Source: Vibrio zhugei
Lineage (GTDB): Bacteria; Pseudomonadota; Gammaproteobacteria; Enterobacterales; Vibrionaceae
Length of the DNA stretch: 64,000 bases
Assembly: GCF_003716875.1 (NCBI RefSeq)
Contig: NZ_CP033078.1
Span: 2,666,001 to 2,730,000, forward strand
Direction of reading: 5' to 3'
The position numbers were made by a program, and so were the translations under genes. Every line of letters starts with the position of its first letter. Positions within the stretch are counted from its first letter, which is position 1. Positions 1 to 8,495 of the stretch are shown here, in pieces. The notes under the pieces are model-generated. The model saw nothing but the letters and a program-made list of their open reading frames with translations, made no database searches and was not told the origin of the DNA.

Positions 1-335
1 ACTATGGTGCTTTTGGGTTTATCCCCAAATCAAGCGACATGAAAACCCTCATTGCCGCTTTACGTCAGGTATTGGAAGGCGCGCCTTATTTTCCAGAAGA
101 GATGTTAAACAATGGCCATGCGTTCGATGATGTCTCGGAACGTATTGCTTCTCTCACCCCACAGCAATACAAAGTCCTCAACATGCTCTCTGACGGCCTG
201 CTCAATAAACAAATCGCTCATGAATTGCATGTCTCGGAAGCCACCATCAAAGCGCATTTAACTGCGATTTTCCGTAAATTAGACGTAAAAAATCGCACAC
301 AAGCCGTCATTTTACTCCAAGAACACCACAGCTAA
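1..335 (+). CDS. LuxR/NarL-family response regulator, C-terminal part (cut by window edge)
   Basis: The reading frame is open from the first bases, so the N-terminus lies outside the window; about 111 codons are visible. The first visible residues (YGAFGFIPKS) look like the end of a receiver domain, where a conserved lysine precedes the last helix. A LuxR-type helix-turn-helix follows: LTPQQYKVL, then LLNKQIAHELHVSEATIKAH. The protein is therefore probably a DNA-binding response regulator phosphorylated by a partner kinase that is not in view. In Vibrio the acetate-switch regulator CrbR lies in this neighbourhood, and this may be it, but that is inference from gene order only. The gene converges on yhhQ with a 13-bp gap. 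The first internal ATG (position 39) is inside the receiver domain and is not a credible start. Confidence 0.85.
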   Translation, partial: YGAFGFIPKSSDMKTLIAALRQVLEGAPYFPEEMLNNGHAFDDVSERIASLTPQQYKVLNMLSDGLLNKQIAHELHVSEATIKAHLTAIFRKLDVKNRTQAVILLQEHHS

Positions 336-348
336 TGGCAAGCCATGC

Positions 349-1020
349 CTATGATCTCGCACTGGCGACGAACGCCTGACCATTCACGGTGGTGAGCTTA
401 CGAATTAAGAAGTTCAATAACACACCGTACATTGGTACAAATAACCCCAAACTAATGATCAGCTTAACGCTGTAATCGACAAGCGCAATTTCAGTCCAGT
501 GTTCAGCCATAAAACTATCGGGGCTTTGATAAAAAGCAATACTGAAAAAAGCGATCGTATCAAGCGCATTACCAAATAATGTCGACGCGGTAGGAGCCAC
601 CCACCATTGCTTCATCTGACGTAAGCGGTTAAACACATGGATATCCATGATCTGCCCCAATAGATACGCCATAAAGCTTGCTGCCGCAATACGTGCAACA
701 AAGACATTAAAGGTGCTCATATCGGCAAACCCTTGATAGCTGCCTTGCGCAAACACCACCGACAAGACATACGAGATCATTAACGCGGGTAGCATGACAA
801 AAAAGATGATGCGACGCGCCAACTTGGGCCCATAGATCCGCACCGTCAGGTCCGTTGCTAAAAAGATAAACGGAAAGGTAAAAGCTCCCCACGTGGTATG
901 CAGAGAAAACACGGTAAATGGGATCTGCACGAGATAGTTACTCGATGCAATCACCAACAAATGGAAGAGAACAAGATAGGTCAGCGCTTTGCGCTGTTGA
1001 ACAGCAGTAAAAGAAGTCAT
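349..1020 (-). CDS. yhhQ: Queuosine precursor transporter (YhhQ family)
   Basis: Inner-membrane protein of 223 aa, the usual size for the YhhQ/COG1738 vitamin-transporter family, which imports 7-deazaguanine precursors (preQ0/preQ1) for tRNA queuosine. About six hydrophobic segments are visible (roughly residues 12-32, 38-58, 69-91, 106-125, 148-165, 181-205). The family-typical stretch FIFLATDLTVRIYGPKLAR lies near residue 52, and an NALDTIAFF segment near residue 151. The ATG start is preceded by AAGG at a spacing of six bases. The leader carries a preQ1-I-like riboswitch whose tail contains this ribosome-binding site, which independently supports the substrate. The gene is transcribed alone and divergently from gmk. 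Confidence 0.93.
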   Translation of the reverse strand: MTSFTAVQQRKALTYLVLFHLLVIASSNYLVQIPFTVFSLHTTWGAFTFPFIFLATDLTVRIYGPKLARRIIFFVMLPALMISYVLSVVFAQGSYQGFADMSTFNVFVARIAAASFMAYLLGQIMDIHVFNRLRQMKQWWVAPTASTLFGNALDTIAFFSIAFYQSPDSFMAEHWTEIALVDYSVKLIISLGLFVPMYGVLLNFLIRKLTTVNGQAFVASARS

Positions 1021-1026
1021 TATGAA

Positions 1027-1061
1027 CCTTTTTAGTTTGATTTGGGGGCGAGGGAACCCAA
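1027..1061 (-). promoter_or_regulatory. preQ1-I (class I) riboswitch in the yhhQ leader
   Basis: Read on the minus strand, UUGGG (1061-1057) pairs with CCCAA (1046-1042) to form P1. The loop between them begins with UUCC, so the sequence reads GGGUUCC, matching the GGUUC signature of preQ1-I aptamers. An A-rich tail AUCAAACUAAAAAGG follows (1041-1027), closely resembling tails of known preQ1-I aptamers. The final AAGG is the Shine-Dalgarno of yhhQ. In this family, ligand binding folds the tail back on the loop and hides the ribosome-binding site, so repression of translation by preQ1 is expected. The match was made by eye; the neighbouring transporter gene strengthens it. Confidence 0.85.
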
Positions 1062-1123
1062 AAATAGAATAAATTGTTCCAATATCACGTCATTCGATGA
1101 CCGGATATTAGCTAAGCAGGCGA

Positions 1124-1151
1124 ATTATACGCGTCTATCATCAAGGTTCAA
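1124..1151 (-). promoter_or_regulatory. Sigma70 promoter of yhhQ
   Basis: On the minus strand, TTGAAC (1151-1146) and a perfect TATAAT (1129-1124) are separated by 16 bases. Transcription would start near 1117 and give a leader of about 95 nt that contains the preQ1 element. Confidence 0.7.
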
Positions 1152-1274
1152 TACACGTTGCAATAGCAAACGGTTCCCTTACCCACTTTTTTACTGGTGT
1201 GTTTGCTGACGTCGTGTGCGGATTTATTCGACAATGTCGTGTGCTAATTTCCCTTACGTTTAACACGCTTTTTC

Positions 1275-1304
1275 TTGAGAAGATCCTTCGGATCGTGCTA
1301 ATCT
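1275..1304 (+). promoter_or_regulatory. Possible promoter of the gmk-rpoZ-spoT cluster
   Basis: TTGAGA and TAATCT with an 18-base spacer, the -10 element being preceded by TG. The rest of the 400-bp gap between yhhQ and gmk holds the yhhQ leader and promoter, and a small inverted repeat (GATCC-TTC-GGATC) inside this promoter's spacer. A weak call. Confidence 0.35.
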
Positions 1305-1426
1305 TCGCCTCCATTTTTCTGACTTCCGTAAGGCCCTCTTCGACGCTTTTATGGAGTCAGTGCTATCTTTAGGGTGTGATAAATCACTTTATGACACGCA
1401 ATCACAACCAACGTGGAACCGAACAG

Positions 1427-2050
1427 ATGAGCAAAGGCACGCTTTATATCGTTTCAGCGCCGAGTGGTGCTGGTAAATCGAGTTTAATTGCCGCTTTGTT
1501 GGAGCGTAACCCAACTTATGCAATGAAAGTTTCTGTATCACATACCACACGTGATATGCGACCTGGTGAGCAAGATGGCAAACATTATCACTTTGTAGAA
1601 AAAGCGCATTTTGAATCCTTAATTGCGAAAGGCGAATTCCTAGAATACGCCGAAGTCTTTGGTAATTACTATGGGACATCACGCGTTTGGATTGAAGAGA
1701 CCTTAGAGCAAGGTGTCGATGTGTTTTTAGACATTGATTGGCAGGGGGCTCGCCAAATTCGTAAACAGATGCCACATGCCAAAAGCCTCTTTATTCTTCC
1801 ACCATCCCGTGAAGAACTGCAGCGTCGCCTCACCGCACGCGGCCAAGATAGCCAAGACATCATTAGTGCACGCATGAGCAAAGCTCAAGCTGAGATTTCA
1901 CACTATGATGAGTACGACTATGTCATCATCAATGATGACTTTGACCTCGCGATTATGGATTTTAAAGCCATTCTACGTGCGGAAAGATTGAAGCAAGATA
2001 AACAAGCTGCTAAATATAGTGCTATGTTTGCTGCTCTTTTGGCGGACTGA
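1427..2050 (+). CDS. gmk: Guanylate kinase
   Basis: Phosphorylates GMP to GDP with ATP; essential for GTP and (p)ppGpp supply. The 207-aa protein starting [19 protein letters not shown] has the P-loop at residues 11-19, the GMP-binding segment [10 protein letters not shown] near residue 37, and the [17 protein letters not shown] segment near residue 72. The frame is open further upstream to an ATG at 1376, but the start at 1427 gives the standard family length and N-terminus, so the upstream 17 residues are probably not translated. The gene is followed by rpoZ and spoT, the arrangement known in enterobacteria and vibrios. No terminator is visible before rpoZ. Confidence 0.96.
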   Translation: MSKGTLYIVSAPSGAGKSSLIAALLERNPTYAMKVSVSHTTRDMRPGEQDGKHYHFVEKAHFESLIAKGEFLEYAEVFGNYYGTSRVWIEETLEQGVDVFLDIDWQGARQIRKQMPHAKSLFILPPSREELQRRLTARGQDSQDIISARMSKAQAEISHYDEYDYVIINDDFDLAIMDFKAILRAERLKQDKQAAKYSAMFAALLAD

Positions 2051-2169
2051 ACCTTTTTTGTTGAGTCCCCATTAAAAATACACACAGTGTGATGCTAGTA
2101 TATCGTTAGTTTAGACTGTATACTTTCTCGTCATTCAATATTTTAGTTAACTATATATTTGGAGTTCCC

Positions 2170-2442
2170 ATGGCACGCGTAACTGTTCAAGACGCTGTTG
2201 AAAAAGTCGGTAACCGTTTCGACTTAGTTCTTATTGCGGCTCGCCGCGCACGTCAAATTCAAACTGGCGGCAAAGATGCATTAGTGCCAGAAGAAAACGA
2301 TAAGCCAACCGTTATCTCTCTACGTGAGATTGAAGAAGGTCTTATCACAAAAGACGTGCTTGATGCACGTGAACGCCAAGAGCAGCAAGAACAAGAAGCA
2401 GCAGAATTGGCCGCTGTAAGCAGCATCGTTCACAACCGTTAA
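2170..2442 (+). CDS. rpoZ: RNA polymerase omega subunit
   Basis: A 90-aa protein beginning [20 protein letters not shown] and containing RARQIQTGG and the [15 protein letters not shown] segment, all diagnostic of RpoZ. Omega helps fold beta-prime and assemble core polymerase, and in gamma-proteobacteria it forms part of a ppGpp-binding site. Its position directly before spoT, the ppGpp hydrolase/synthetase, fits that link. A good ribosome-binding site (TTGGAG) lies seven bases before the ATG. The gene ends 36 bp before the spoT start, so the two are probably co-transcribed. Confidence 0.97.
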   Translation: MARVTVQDAVEKVGNRFDLVLIAARRARQIQTGGKDALVPEENDKPTVISLREIEEGLITKDVLDARERQEQQEQEAAELAAVSSIVHNR

Positions 2443-2478
2443 TTCTGTACGGCATCAATTAACACTCGGGCCTGAAAT

Positions 2479-4605
2479 TTGTATCTATTTGATAGTCTCA
2501 AGGATGTTGCCCAAGAGTATCTGACAGAGCCTCAAGTTGAGGCTCTACGTCGCTCTTATCAGGTAGCAAGAGATGCCCATGAAGGGCAAAACCGCTCAAG
2601 CGGAGAACCATACATCATCCATCCCGTTGCGGTTGCACGGCTTCTCGCAGAAATGCGTTTGGATTTGGAAACACTGCAAGCCGCTTTGTTGCATGATGTC
2701 ATCGAAGATACTGACGTCAGTAAGGAAGAACTCGAAGGTGAGTTTGGACATGCTGTGGCCGAGCTCGTCGATGGGGTATCCAAACTCGATAAGTTAAAAT
2801 TTCGCGATCGCAAAGAAGCACAAGCGGAAAACTTTCGTAAAATGATACTGGCGATGGTTCAGGATATCCGCGTCATTCTTATTAAATTGTCCGATCGTAC
2901 TCATAATATGCGTACGCTAGGCGCTCTGCGTCCAGACAAACGCCGTCGTATTGCCAGAGAAACCCTAGAAATCTATGCTCCCCTCGCGCACCGCTTAGGT
3001 ATTCATAACATCAAAACCGAACTCGAAGAGCTGGGCTTTGAAGCATTGTATCCGAACCGCTATCGCGTGATTAAACGAGTCGTGAAAGCCGCTCGCGGTA
3101 ACCGCAAAGAAATGATTCAGCGTATTCACGATGAAATTGAAGGCCGCATTGAAGAAGCGGGACTCCAAGCGCGTGTCGTTGGACGTGAGAAGAATTTATA
3201 CTCCATCTACAACAAGATGAAGACCAAGGAACAACGTTTCCATACCATTATGGATATCTACGCGTTCCGAGTCATCGTTGATACAGCCGATACGTGTTAT
3301 CGCGCTCTCGGTCAAGTCCACAGCTTATACAAACCACGCCCAGGCCGGATGAAAGATTACATCGCGGTACCAAAAGCCAACGGTTATCAATCGATTCATA
3401 CCTCAATGGTTGGCCCACACGGCGTCCCCGTCGAAGTACAAATTCGTACCGAAGATATGGACCAAATGGCCGACAAAGGTGTCGCGGCTCACTGGTCGTA
3501 TAAATCCGATGGCGAACGCGGCGGAACCACTGCGCAGATCAAAGCACAGCGCTGGATGCAAAGCTTACTCGAATTACAACAAAGCGCCGGTAACTCGTTT
3601 GAGTTTATCGAAAACGTTAAATCCGATCTGTTCCCTGACGAAATCTTTGTCTTTACCCCCAAAGGTCGCATCGTAGAATTACCGGTGGGTGCAACCGCGG
3701 TCGATTTTGCTTACGCGGTGCATACCGATATCGGTAACTCTTGCGTTGGCGCCCGTGTTGATCGGCTGCCTTATCCATTGAGTAAACCGCTGAAAAGTGG
3801 CCAAGCCGTTGAAGTGATTAATGCGCCAGGCGCCAGGCCGAATGCAGCCTGGTTGAACTATGTTGTAACCTCGCGTGCTCGCACTAAGATTCGCCAAGTG
3901 CTCAAAACCATGCGACGTGAAGATTCCGTGATGCTGGGGCGCCGCCTATTGAATCACGCTCTCGGTGACTACTCATTAGATGACATCAATGATGATACGA
4001 TCCAGCAGGTACTGTCTGGGCTCAAAGTCGCCTCAATTGATGATATGCTGGCTTCCATTGGTTTGGGTGAGCTGATGAGCATTGTGATTGCACGGCGCTT
4101 ATTAGGCGATACGGAAGAACTCGCGAATCACACGGTCGACAAAAATGCCGTTGCCTCAAAACGCAAGATGCCAATCCGTGGTGCTGAAGGGATCTTATTG
4201 ACCTTTGCGAACTGTTGTCATCCTATCCCAGATGATTCGATCATTGCTCATGTGTCACCTGGCCGTGGCCTCGTGGTACACCGTGAAACCTGCCCTAATA
4301 TTCGTGGCTATCAGCGCGAACCAGAGAAGTACATGGCGGTGGAATGGAGTCAAGATTATGAGCAAGAGTTTATTGCAGAGCTCACCGTCGATATTCTTAA
4401 TCGCCAAGGCGTTCTTGCGGAACTGACGAACGTCATTTCTCAGACCGGCTCCAATATTCAAGGTTTGTCCACTGAGGAGCGCGACGGTAGACTTTATACC
4501 GTAACGATTCTGCTCACGACGCAACACCGCGTACATTTGGCGAGTATCATGCGCCGCATTCGCGCAATGCCGAATGCCCTCAAAGTCAGACGTAAAAAAC
4601 ATTAA
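2479..4605 (+). CDS. spoT: Bifunctional (p)ppGpp hydrolase/synthetase SpoT
   Basis: A 708-aa protein of the RelA/SpoT family that degrades, and weakly makes, the stringent alarmone ppGpp. Visible in order: the HD hydrolase domain with IIHPVAVARLLAEM near residue 46 and the LHDVIEDT motif with His72-Asp73; the synthetase domain with GYQSIHTSMVG and EVQIRTEDMD; a TGS domain (IFVFTPKGRIVELPVGATA); and a C-terminal ACT domain (AELTVDILNRQGVLAELTNV). An intact HD pair separates it from RelA, whose hydrolase site is degenerate. The start is a TTG, giving the canonical MYLFDSLKDVA N-terminus; no better ATG exists nearby. It lies between rpoZ and trmH. Confidence 0.97.
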   Translation: MYLFDSLKDVAQEYLTEPQVEALRRSYQVARDAHEGQNRSSGEPYIIHPVAVARLLAEMRLDLETLQAALLHDVIEDTDVSKEELEGEFGHAVAELVDGVSKLDKLKFRDRKEAQAENFRKMILAMVQDIRVILIKLSDRTHNMRTLGALRPDKRRRIARETLEIYAPLAHRLGIHNIKTELEELGFEALYPNRYRVIKRVVKAARGNRKEMIQRIHDEIEGRIEEAGLQARVVGREKNLYSIYNKMKTKEQRFHTIMDIYAFRVIVDTADTCYRALGQVHSLYKPRPGRMKDYIAVPKANGYQSIHTSMVGPHGVPVEVQIRTEDMDQMADKGVAAHWSYKSDGERGGTTAQIKAQRWMQSLLELQQSAGNSFEFIENVKSDLFPDEIFVFTPKGRIVELPVGATAVDFAYAVHTDIGNSCVGARVDRLPYPLSKPLKSGQAVEVINAPGARPNAAWLNYVVTSRARTKIRQVLKTMRREDSVMLGRRLLNHALGDYSLDDINDDTIQQVLSGLKVASIDDMLASIGLGELMSIVIARRLLGDTEELANHTVDKNAVASKRKMPIRGAEGILLTFANCCHPIPDDSIIAHVSPGRGLVVHRETCPNIRGYQREPEKYMAVEWSQDYEQEFIAELTVDILNRQGVLAELTNVISQTGSNIQGLSTEERDGRLYTVTILLTTQHRVHLASIMRRIRAMPNALKVRRKKH

Positions 4606-4661
4606 TTCGTCCCCGGTTCCCTGCGCATAGCAGGGAACGCTCCATCAGGAACGCCAGTGTT

Positions 4662-5348
4662 ATGAACCCAGAACGTTACGCCCGAATTCAAACTGTGCTG
4701 CGCGCACGCCAACCCGATCTAACCCTGTGTTTAGAAGAAGTGCATAAGCCGAATAACGTTTCGGCGATCATTCGCAGCGCTGATGCCACTGGATTACACC
4801 GCATTCATGCTGTGTGGCCTAATAAACAAATGAAAACACTGGCACATACCTCGGCAGGCGCTCGTAACTGGGTCGAAGTCGACACTCACGACACCATTCA
4901 AGAGGCGCTGACTGAAATAAAAAGCCAAGGGATGCAGGTACTCGTTACCCACCTGTCCGACACCGCGGTCGATTTTCGCGACGTTGATTATACCCAACCC
5001 ACCGCGATCATTCTCGGCAGCGAAAAAACCGGCATCACCCCAGAAGCACTCGCGCTTGCCGATCAAGACATCGTGATTCCTATGGTCGGGATGGTGCAAT
5101 CGCTGAACGTATCCGTTGCCAGCGCCCTCATTTTATATGAAGCGCAGCGCCAACGTCAGTTAGCGGGAATGTATCAACGGACACACAGTCCGCTGCCCCC
5201 CGAGACCATTCAGCGTATTCTCTTTGAGCGCGGTCACCCCGTATTAGCGAAAGTCGCCAAACGGAAAGGATTGGCCTACCCCAAATTGGATGACCAAGGA
5301 CAGATTGTCGCCGATCCTGCTTGGTGGGCAGAAATGCAACGCGCTTAA
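4662..5348 (+). CDS. trmH: tRNA (guanosine-18-2'-O)-methyltransferase
   Basis: SpoU/TrmH class of the SPOUT superfamily, which methylates the ribose of G18 in the tRNA D-loop using S-adenosylmethionine. All three family motifs are visible: NNVSAIIRSADATGL (residues 31-45), AIILGSEKTGI (115-125) and IPMVGMVQSLNVSVASAL (139-156); the last two form the SAM-binding trefoil knot. The 228-aa length is normal. A C-terminal tail (PPETIQRILFERGHPVLAKVAKRK) resembles that of E. coli TrmH. It sits between spoT and recG, as in E. coli, 56 bp after spoT. Confidence 0.96.
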   Translation: MNPERYARIQTVLRARQPDLTLCLEEVHKPNNVSAIIRSADATGLHRIHAVWPNKQMKTLAHTSAGARNWVEVDTHDTIQEALTEIKSQGMQVLVTHLSDTAVDFRDVDYTQPTAIILGSEKTGITPEALALADQDIVIPMVGMVQSLNVSVASALILYEAQRQRQLAGMYQRTHSPLPPETIQRILFERGHPVLAKVAKRKGLAYPKLDDQGQIVADPAWWAEMQRA

Positions 5349-5478
5349 CTCCAACACCAATGCCGAAAAAAGACGCATAACTGTGCTATTTCTCGCAATT
5401 AGTCCGGTTTTTCCCTGTACAAAAATACAGTCTAGTGTTTGAATAAATGGCAGTATAGTGCGTAAAGAGCTCAACCTT

Positions 5479-7557
5479 ATGTCTCAATTGCTTTCTGCTG
5501 TTCCTCTAACCTCTTTATCTGGTGTCGGCGCCAAAGTGGCTGAAAAACTAGAAAAAGTCGGCTTAGTCACGGTACAAGATCTGCTATTTCATCTGCCGCT
5601 ACGTTACGAAGATAGAACCAGAATCTACCCGATCAACAAACTTCACCCCGGTATTTGGGTTGCGGTACAAGGTAAGGTGATGAGCGTGGATACCGTCTTT
5701 GGGCGGCGTAAAATGTTGGCAGTTCGCCTCAGTGATGGCAATGGCTCAATCACACTACGCTTTTTCAACTTTACCGCAGGCATGAAAAACACCTTTACCG
5801 AAGGGCGATTGGTGTACGCCTATGGCGAAATAAAGCGCGGGCAATATGGCCTTGAAATTGTGCACCCTGAGTATAAATTTTTCACACCAGCCACCCAACC
5901 CGATGTCGAACCCAACCTGACACCCGTCTATCCAACCACTGATGGTTTAAGACAAAACACTCTACGTAACCTGACCGATCAAGCCTTAGCGCTATTGGAT
6001 AAGGCCGCCGTTCAAGAATTATTGCCAGCGGGTCTCTATGATCATCAAATGACGATGGGAGAAGCACTGCATATCATTCATCGTCCATCGACAGATATCG
6101 ATCTCTCTTTGTTTGATGACGGTCGCCATCCGGCGCAAATTCGCCTGATTATGGAAGAATTACTGGCTCAGAATCTATCCATGCTGGCTGTGCGTAGCCA
6201 AGGCCAACAAGATAAAGCCTTACCGATTGCAACGTCGGTTGAATGGAAAACGGACCTATTAAATCAACTGCCCTTTACCCCAACGAACGCGCAAGATCGC
6301 GTAGTCAAAGAGATTGAAGCGGATTTAAGCCAACCCTACCCAATGATGCGTTTAGTCCAAGGAGATGTGGGATCGGGCAAGACTCTTGTGGCCGCTTTAG
6401 CCGCCGTTCATGCCATTGCGAGTGGCTACCAAGTGGCTCTCATGGCGCCCACGGAATTACTCGCCGAACAACATGCCATCAACTTCGCGGGCTGGTTTGA
6501 GTCGATGAATATCCAAGTTGGTTGGTTAGCGGGAAAGTTAAAAGGCAAAGCCAGAGAAAGTGAATTAGCACGTATTGCCAGTGGTGAAGCGCAGATGGTA
6601 GTGGGGACGCACGCGCTATTTCAACAACATGTGACATTCCATAATCTCGCATTAGTCATTATCGATGAACAACATCGCTTTGGTGTCCACCAGCGTTTAG
6701 AGCTACGTGAGAAAGGCGTTCAACAAGGGGCTTTTCCTCATCAATTAATTATGACGGCCACCCCGATCCCTCGAACACTGGCAATGACCGCCTATGCCGA
6801 TCTCGAAACCTCCATCATTGACGAGCTGCCACCTGGGCGTACTCCGATACAAACGGTGGCGATTCCGGATACCAAGCGCGATACGATTATTGAACGCGTC
6901 AGGCATGCCTGCCTTACCGAAGGCAAACAAGCGTATTGGGTGTGTACATTAATCGATGAATCGGAAGTATTAGAAGCTCAAGCCGCCGCCGACATCGCCG
7001 AAGAACTGCAAACCGCACTGCCAGATGTGAAAATAGGTCTTGTACATGGACGGATGAAAGCCTCAGACAAGCAAGCCGTCATGAAAGCGTTTAAAGACAA
7101 CGAACTCAATTTATTGGTGGCCACCACTGTGATTGAAGTCGGTGTGGATGTGCCCAATGCCAGCTTAATGATCATTGAAAACCCAGAACGCTTAGGGCTG
7201 GCGCAGTTACACCAATTACGTGGCCGAGTCGGCCGAGGCTCCGTCGCCAGTCATTGTGTCTTGCTCTATCATGCACCCCTGTCTAAAACCGCGCAAAAAC
7301 GGCTGGGTGTCTTACGCGAAAGTAATGATGGTTTTGTCATTGCGCAGCGCGATTTGGATATTCGCGGCCCCGGAGAACTGCTGGGCACGAAACAAACTGG
7401 GATTGCGGATTTTAAAATCGCCGATTTACTCAGAGATCAATCGCTCATTCCAGAAGTGCAACGAATTGCGCGTTATCTTCACGATCACTACCCAACGAAT
7501 GCCCAAGCGATTATCGACCGTTGGCTTGGCAGTCGAGAACATTATTCGCATGCTTGA
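5479..7557 (+). CDS. recG: ATP-dependent DNA helicase RecG
   Basis: Branch-migrating helicase that remodels stalled replication forks and Holliday junctions. The 692-aa protein has the N-terminal wedge/OB domain (LPLRYEDRTRIYPI), a Walker A box GDVGSGKT near residue 295, a Walker B IIDEQHRFG near residue 394, motif III MTATPIPRTLAM, and the C-terminal helicase motifs VATTVIEVGVDVPNA and LRGRVGRG. The frame is open seven codons further upstream to a GTG (5458), but the ATG at 5479 gives the expected start (MSQLLSAVPLTSLSGVGAK). About 130 bp separate it from trmH, so it may also have its own promoter. Confidence 0.96.
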   Translation: MSQLLSAVPLTSLSGVGAKVAEKLEKVGLVTVQDLLFHLPLRYEDRTRIYPINKLHPGIWVAVQGKVMSVDTVFGRRKMLAVRLSDGNGSITLRFFNFTAGMKNTFTEGRLVYAYGEIKRGQYGLEIVHPEYKFFTPATQPDVEPNLTPVYPTTDGLRQNTLRNLTDQALALLDKAAVQELLPAGLYDHQMTMGEALHIIHRPSTDIDLSLFDDGRHPAQIRLIMEELLAQNLSMLAVRSQGQQDKALPIATSVEWKTDLLNQLPFTPTNAQDRVVKEIEADLSQPYPMMRLVQGDVGSGKTLVAALAAVHAIASGYQVALMAPTELLAEQHAINFAGWFESMNIQVGWLAGKLKGKARESELARIASGEAQMVVGTHALFQQHVTFHNLALVIIDEQHRFGVHQRLELREKGVQQGAFPHQLIMTATPIPRTLAMTAYADLETSIIDELPPGRTPIQTVAIPDTKRDTIIERVRHACLTEGKQAYWVCTLIDESEVLEAQAAADIAEELQTALPDVKIGLVHGRMKASDKQAVMKAFKDNELNLLVATTVIEVGVDVPNASLMIIENPERLGLAQLHQLRGRVGRGSVASHCVLLYHAPLSKTAQKRLGVLRESNDGFVIAQRDLDIRGPGELLGTKQTGIADFKIADLLRDQSLIPEVQRIARYLHDHYPTNAQAIIDRWLGSREHYSHA

Positions 7558-7653
7558 TCCCCTCTTTTATGATTATGATTGTTAACCAATGCTTACCCGA
7601 GGTGGAGATAACATGACGTACACAACCACGTATAATGACCAATTAAGGATGCT

Positions 7654-8220
7654 ATGAATACGCCTACACTGATTAATGAGATCAAACAACGCATGGCTCA
7701 AGGAGAGAGTAAAGAGGCGATTTTTGCCCATCTGCGCTCCCGTGTCGATAAAGAACATCGCTTAGCCTTGATGATCGCCTCGGTGGTGTCTCCTGAACGT
7801 GCTGCTCAGCATCGCCTAGCGCACCGCAACCTGATTGGCTTAGTGTTCCTGTTAACCATTCCAATGATGTGGTTAGCTCATTACTTTGTCACCGACATTC
7901 AACAACAACGCGGCCCTCTTGAGTGGTTTTTTACCGCCTGTATTGGTCTACTCTTTCCCGTCATTAATGGCATTGGAATGTGGCGGCTACGCCTGCATGC
8001 GTTTACGAACTTTTTAACCTTTGGCTTTCTCTTTATTGTGATGACCATCATCACCATGCAACAACATGCCATCTCATGGTCATGGGGCATTGTTGTCGGC
8101 CTGTTAGCGGCACTCGCACTCCTGAGCTATTGTCTGTATGTGCGAGCCTTACTTTTTCCAGCCGTATCGTTAACCGGTTCGGTCAAACAAACCGCCAACA
8201 GCCATTATCGCCTCGATTAA
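7654..8220 (+). CDS. Unknown four-helix membrane protein
   Basis: I do not recognise this 188-aa protein. Residues 1-55 are charged and helical (EIKQRMAQGESKEAIFAHLRSR), followed by about four hydrophobic segments (near 60-78, 88-108, 114-134 and 141-166) and a short polar tail. The arrangement suggests a cytoplasmic helical domain attached to an inner-membrane module. The start ATG follows AAGGA at a usable spacing, and a TATAAT lies 18 bp upstream of the start, so the gene may be transcribed separately from recG, which ends 96 bp earlier. Codon use looks like that of the neighbours and the frame is undisturbed, so it is likely a real gene. Its location before xanP gives no firm functional hint. 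Confidence 0.8.
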   Translation: MNTPTLINEIKQRMAQGESKEAIFAHLRSRVDKEHRLALMIASVVSPERAAQHRLAHRNLIGLVFLLTIPMMWLAHYFVTDIQQQRGPLEWFFTACIGLLFPVINGIGMWRLRLHAFTNFLTFGFLFIVMTIITMQQHAISWSWGIVVGLLAALALLSYCLYVRALLFPAVSLTGSVKQTANSHYRLD

Positions 8221-8234
8221 TTCCTCAAACGACT

Positions 8235-8263
8235 ACTCGTCATGACAGAACGGCATGGCGAGT
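8235..8263 (+). terminator. Possible weak terminator after the membrane-protein gene
   Basis: ACTCG-t-CATG and CATG-g-CGAGT form an interrupted hairpin with a nine-base loop, 14 bp after the stop codon. Only a short, T-poor tail follows, so termination efficiency is doubtful. Confidence 0.35.
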
Positions 8264-8310
8264 TCTCATGCAGACGCCCCCTCTGAGTTCACGCCAACGT
8301 TACCTCTGAT

Positions 8311-8348
8311 TAGCAAACGATTGCTTTTCCGTGTAAAGCCTCTATAAT
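8311..8348 (+). promoter_or_regulatory. xanP promoter overlapped by a PurR-box-like operator
   Basis: TTGCTT (8321-8326) and TATAAT (8343-8348) are spaced by 16 bases, a good sigma70 promoter. The 16 bases at 8311-8326 contain GCAAACG-A-TTGC, matching the core of the PurR operator consensus (GCAAACG followed by TTNC). This box covers the -35 element, so a purine-bound PurR would block polymerase. Control of a purine permease by PurR is biologically sensible, but the site is called by eye. Confidence 0.65.
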
Positions 8349-8389
8349 CTCGCCCTTATTTGGTTGCGACTTCGCCAAAAACCAATCCT

Positions 8390-8433
8390 GAGCAGACTCT
8401 GACTAACAGCAATCACAGAGACTGTGTCTGCTC
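8390..8433 (+). promoter_or_regulatory. Hairpin in the xanP 5' leader
   Basis: GAGCAGAC (8390-8397) is complementary to GTCTGCTC (8426-8433), and CTCTG/CAGAG inside can extend the pairing. It lies in a leader of about 140 nt between the promoter and the xanP start. There is no U-tract, so it is not a plain terminator; it could stabilise or modulate the transcript. I could not match it to a known riboswitch class. Confidence 0.4.
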
Positions 8434-8495
8434 GACTTTGTTTACCCATTCAGCGTCGACAAAGTGATCACTATGACCGGTAGGACACACAGAAC

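Noticed and set aside
1376..1426. Longer gmk product from the ATG at 1376
   Set aside because: Would add 17 residues not found in guanylate kinases; the ATG at 1427 gives the standard 207-aa protein.
4255..4602. 115-codon frame antisense to the end of spoT
   Set aside because: Opposite-strand shadow of a clearly conserved coding region; no start signal.
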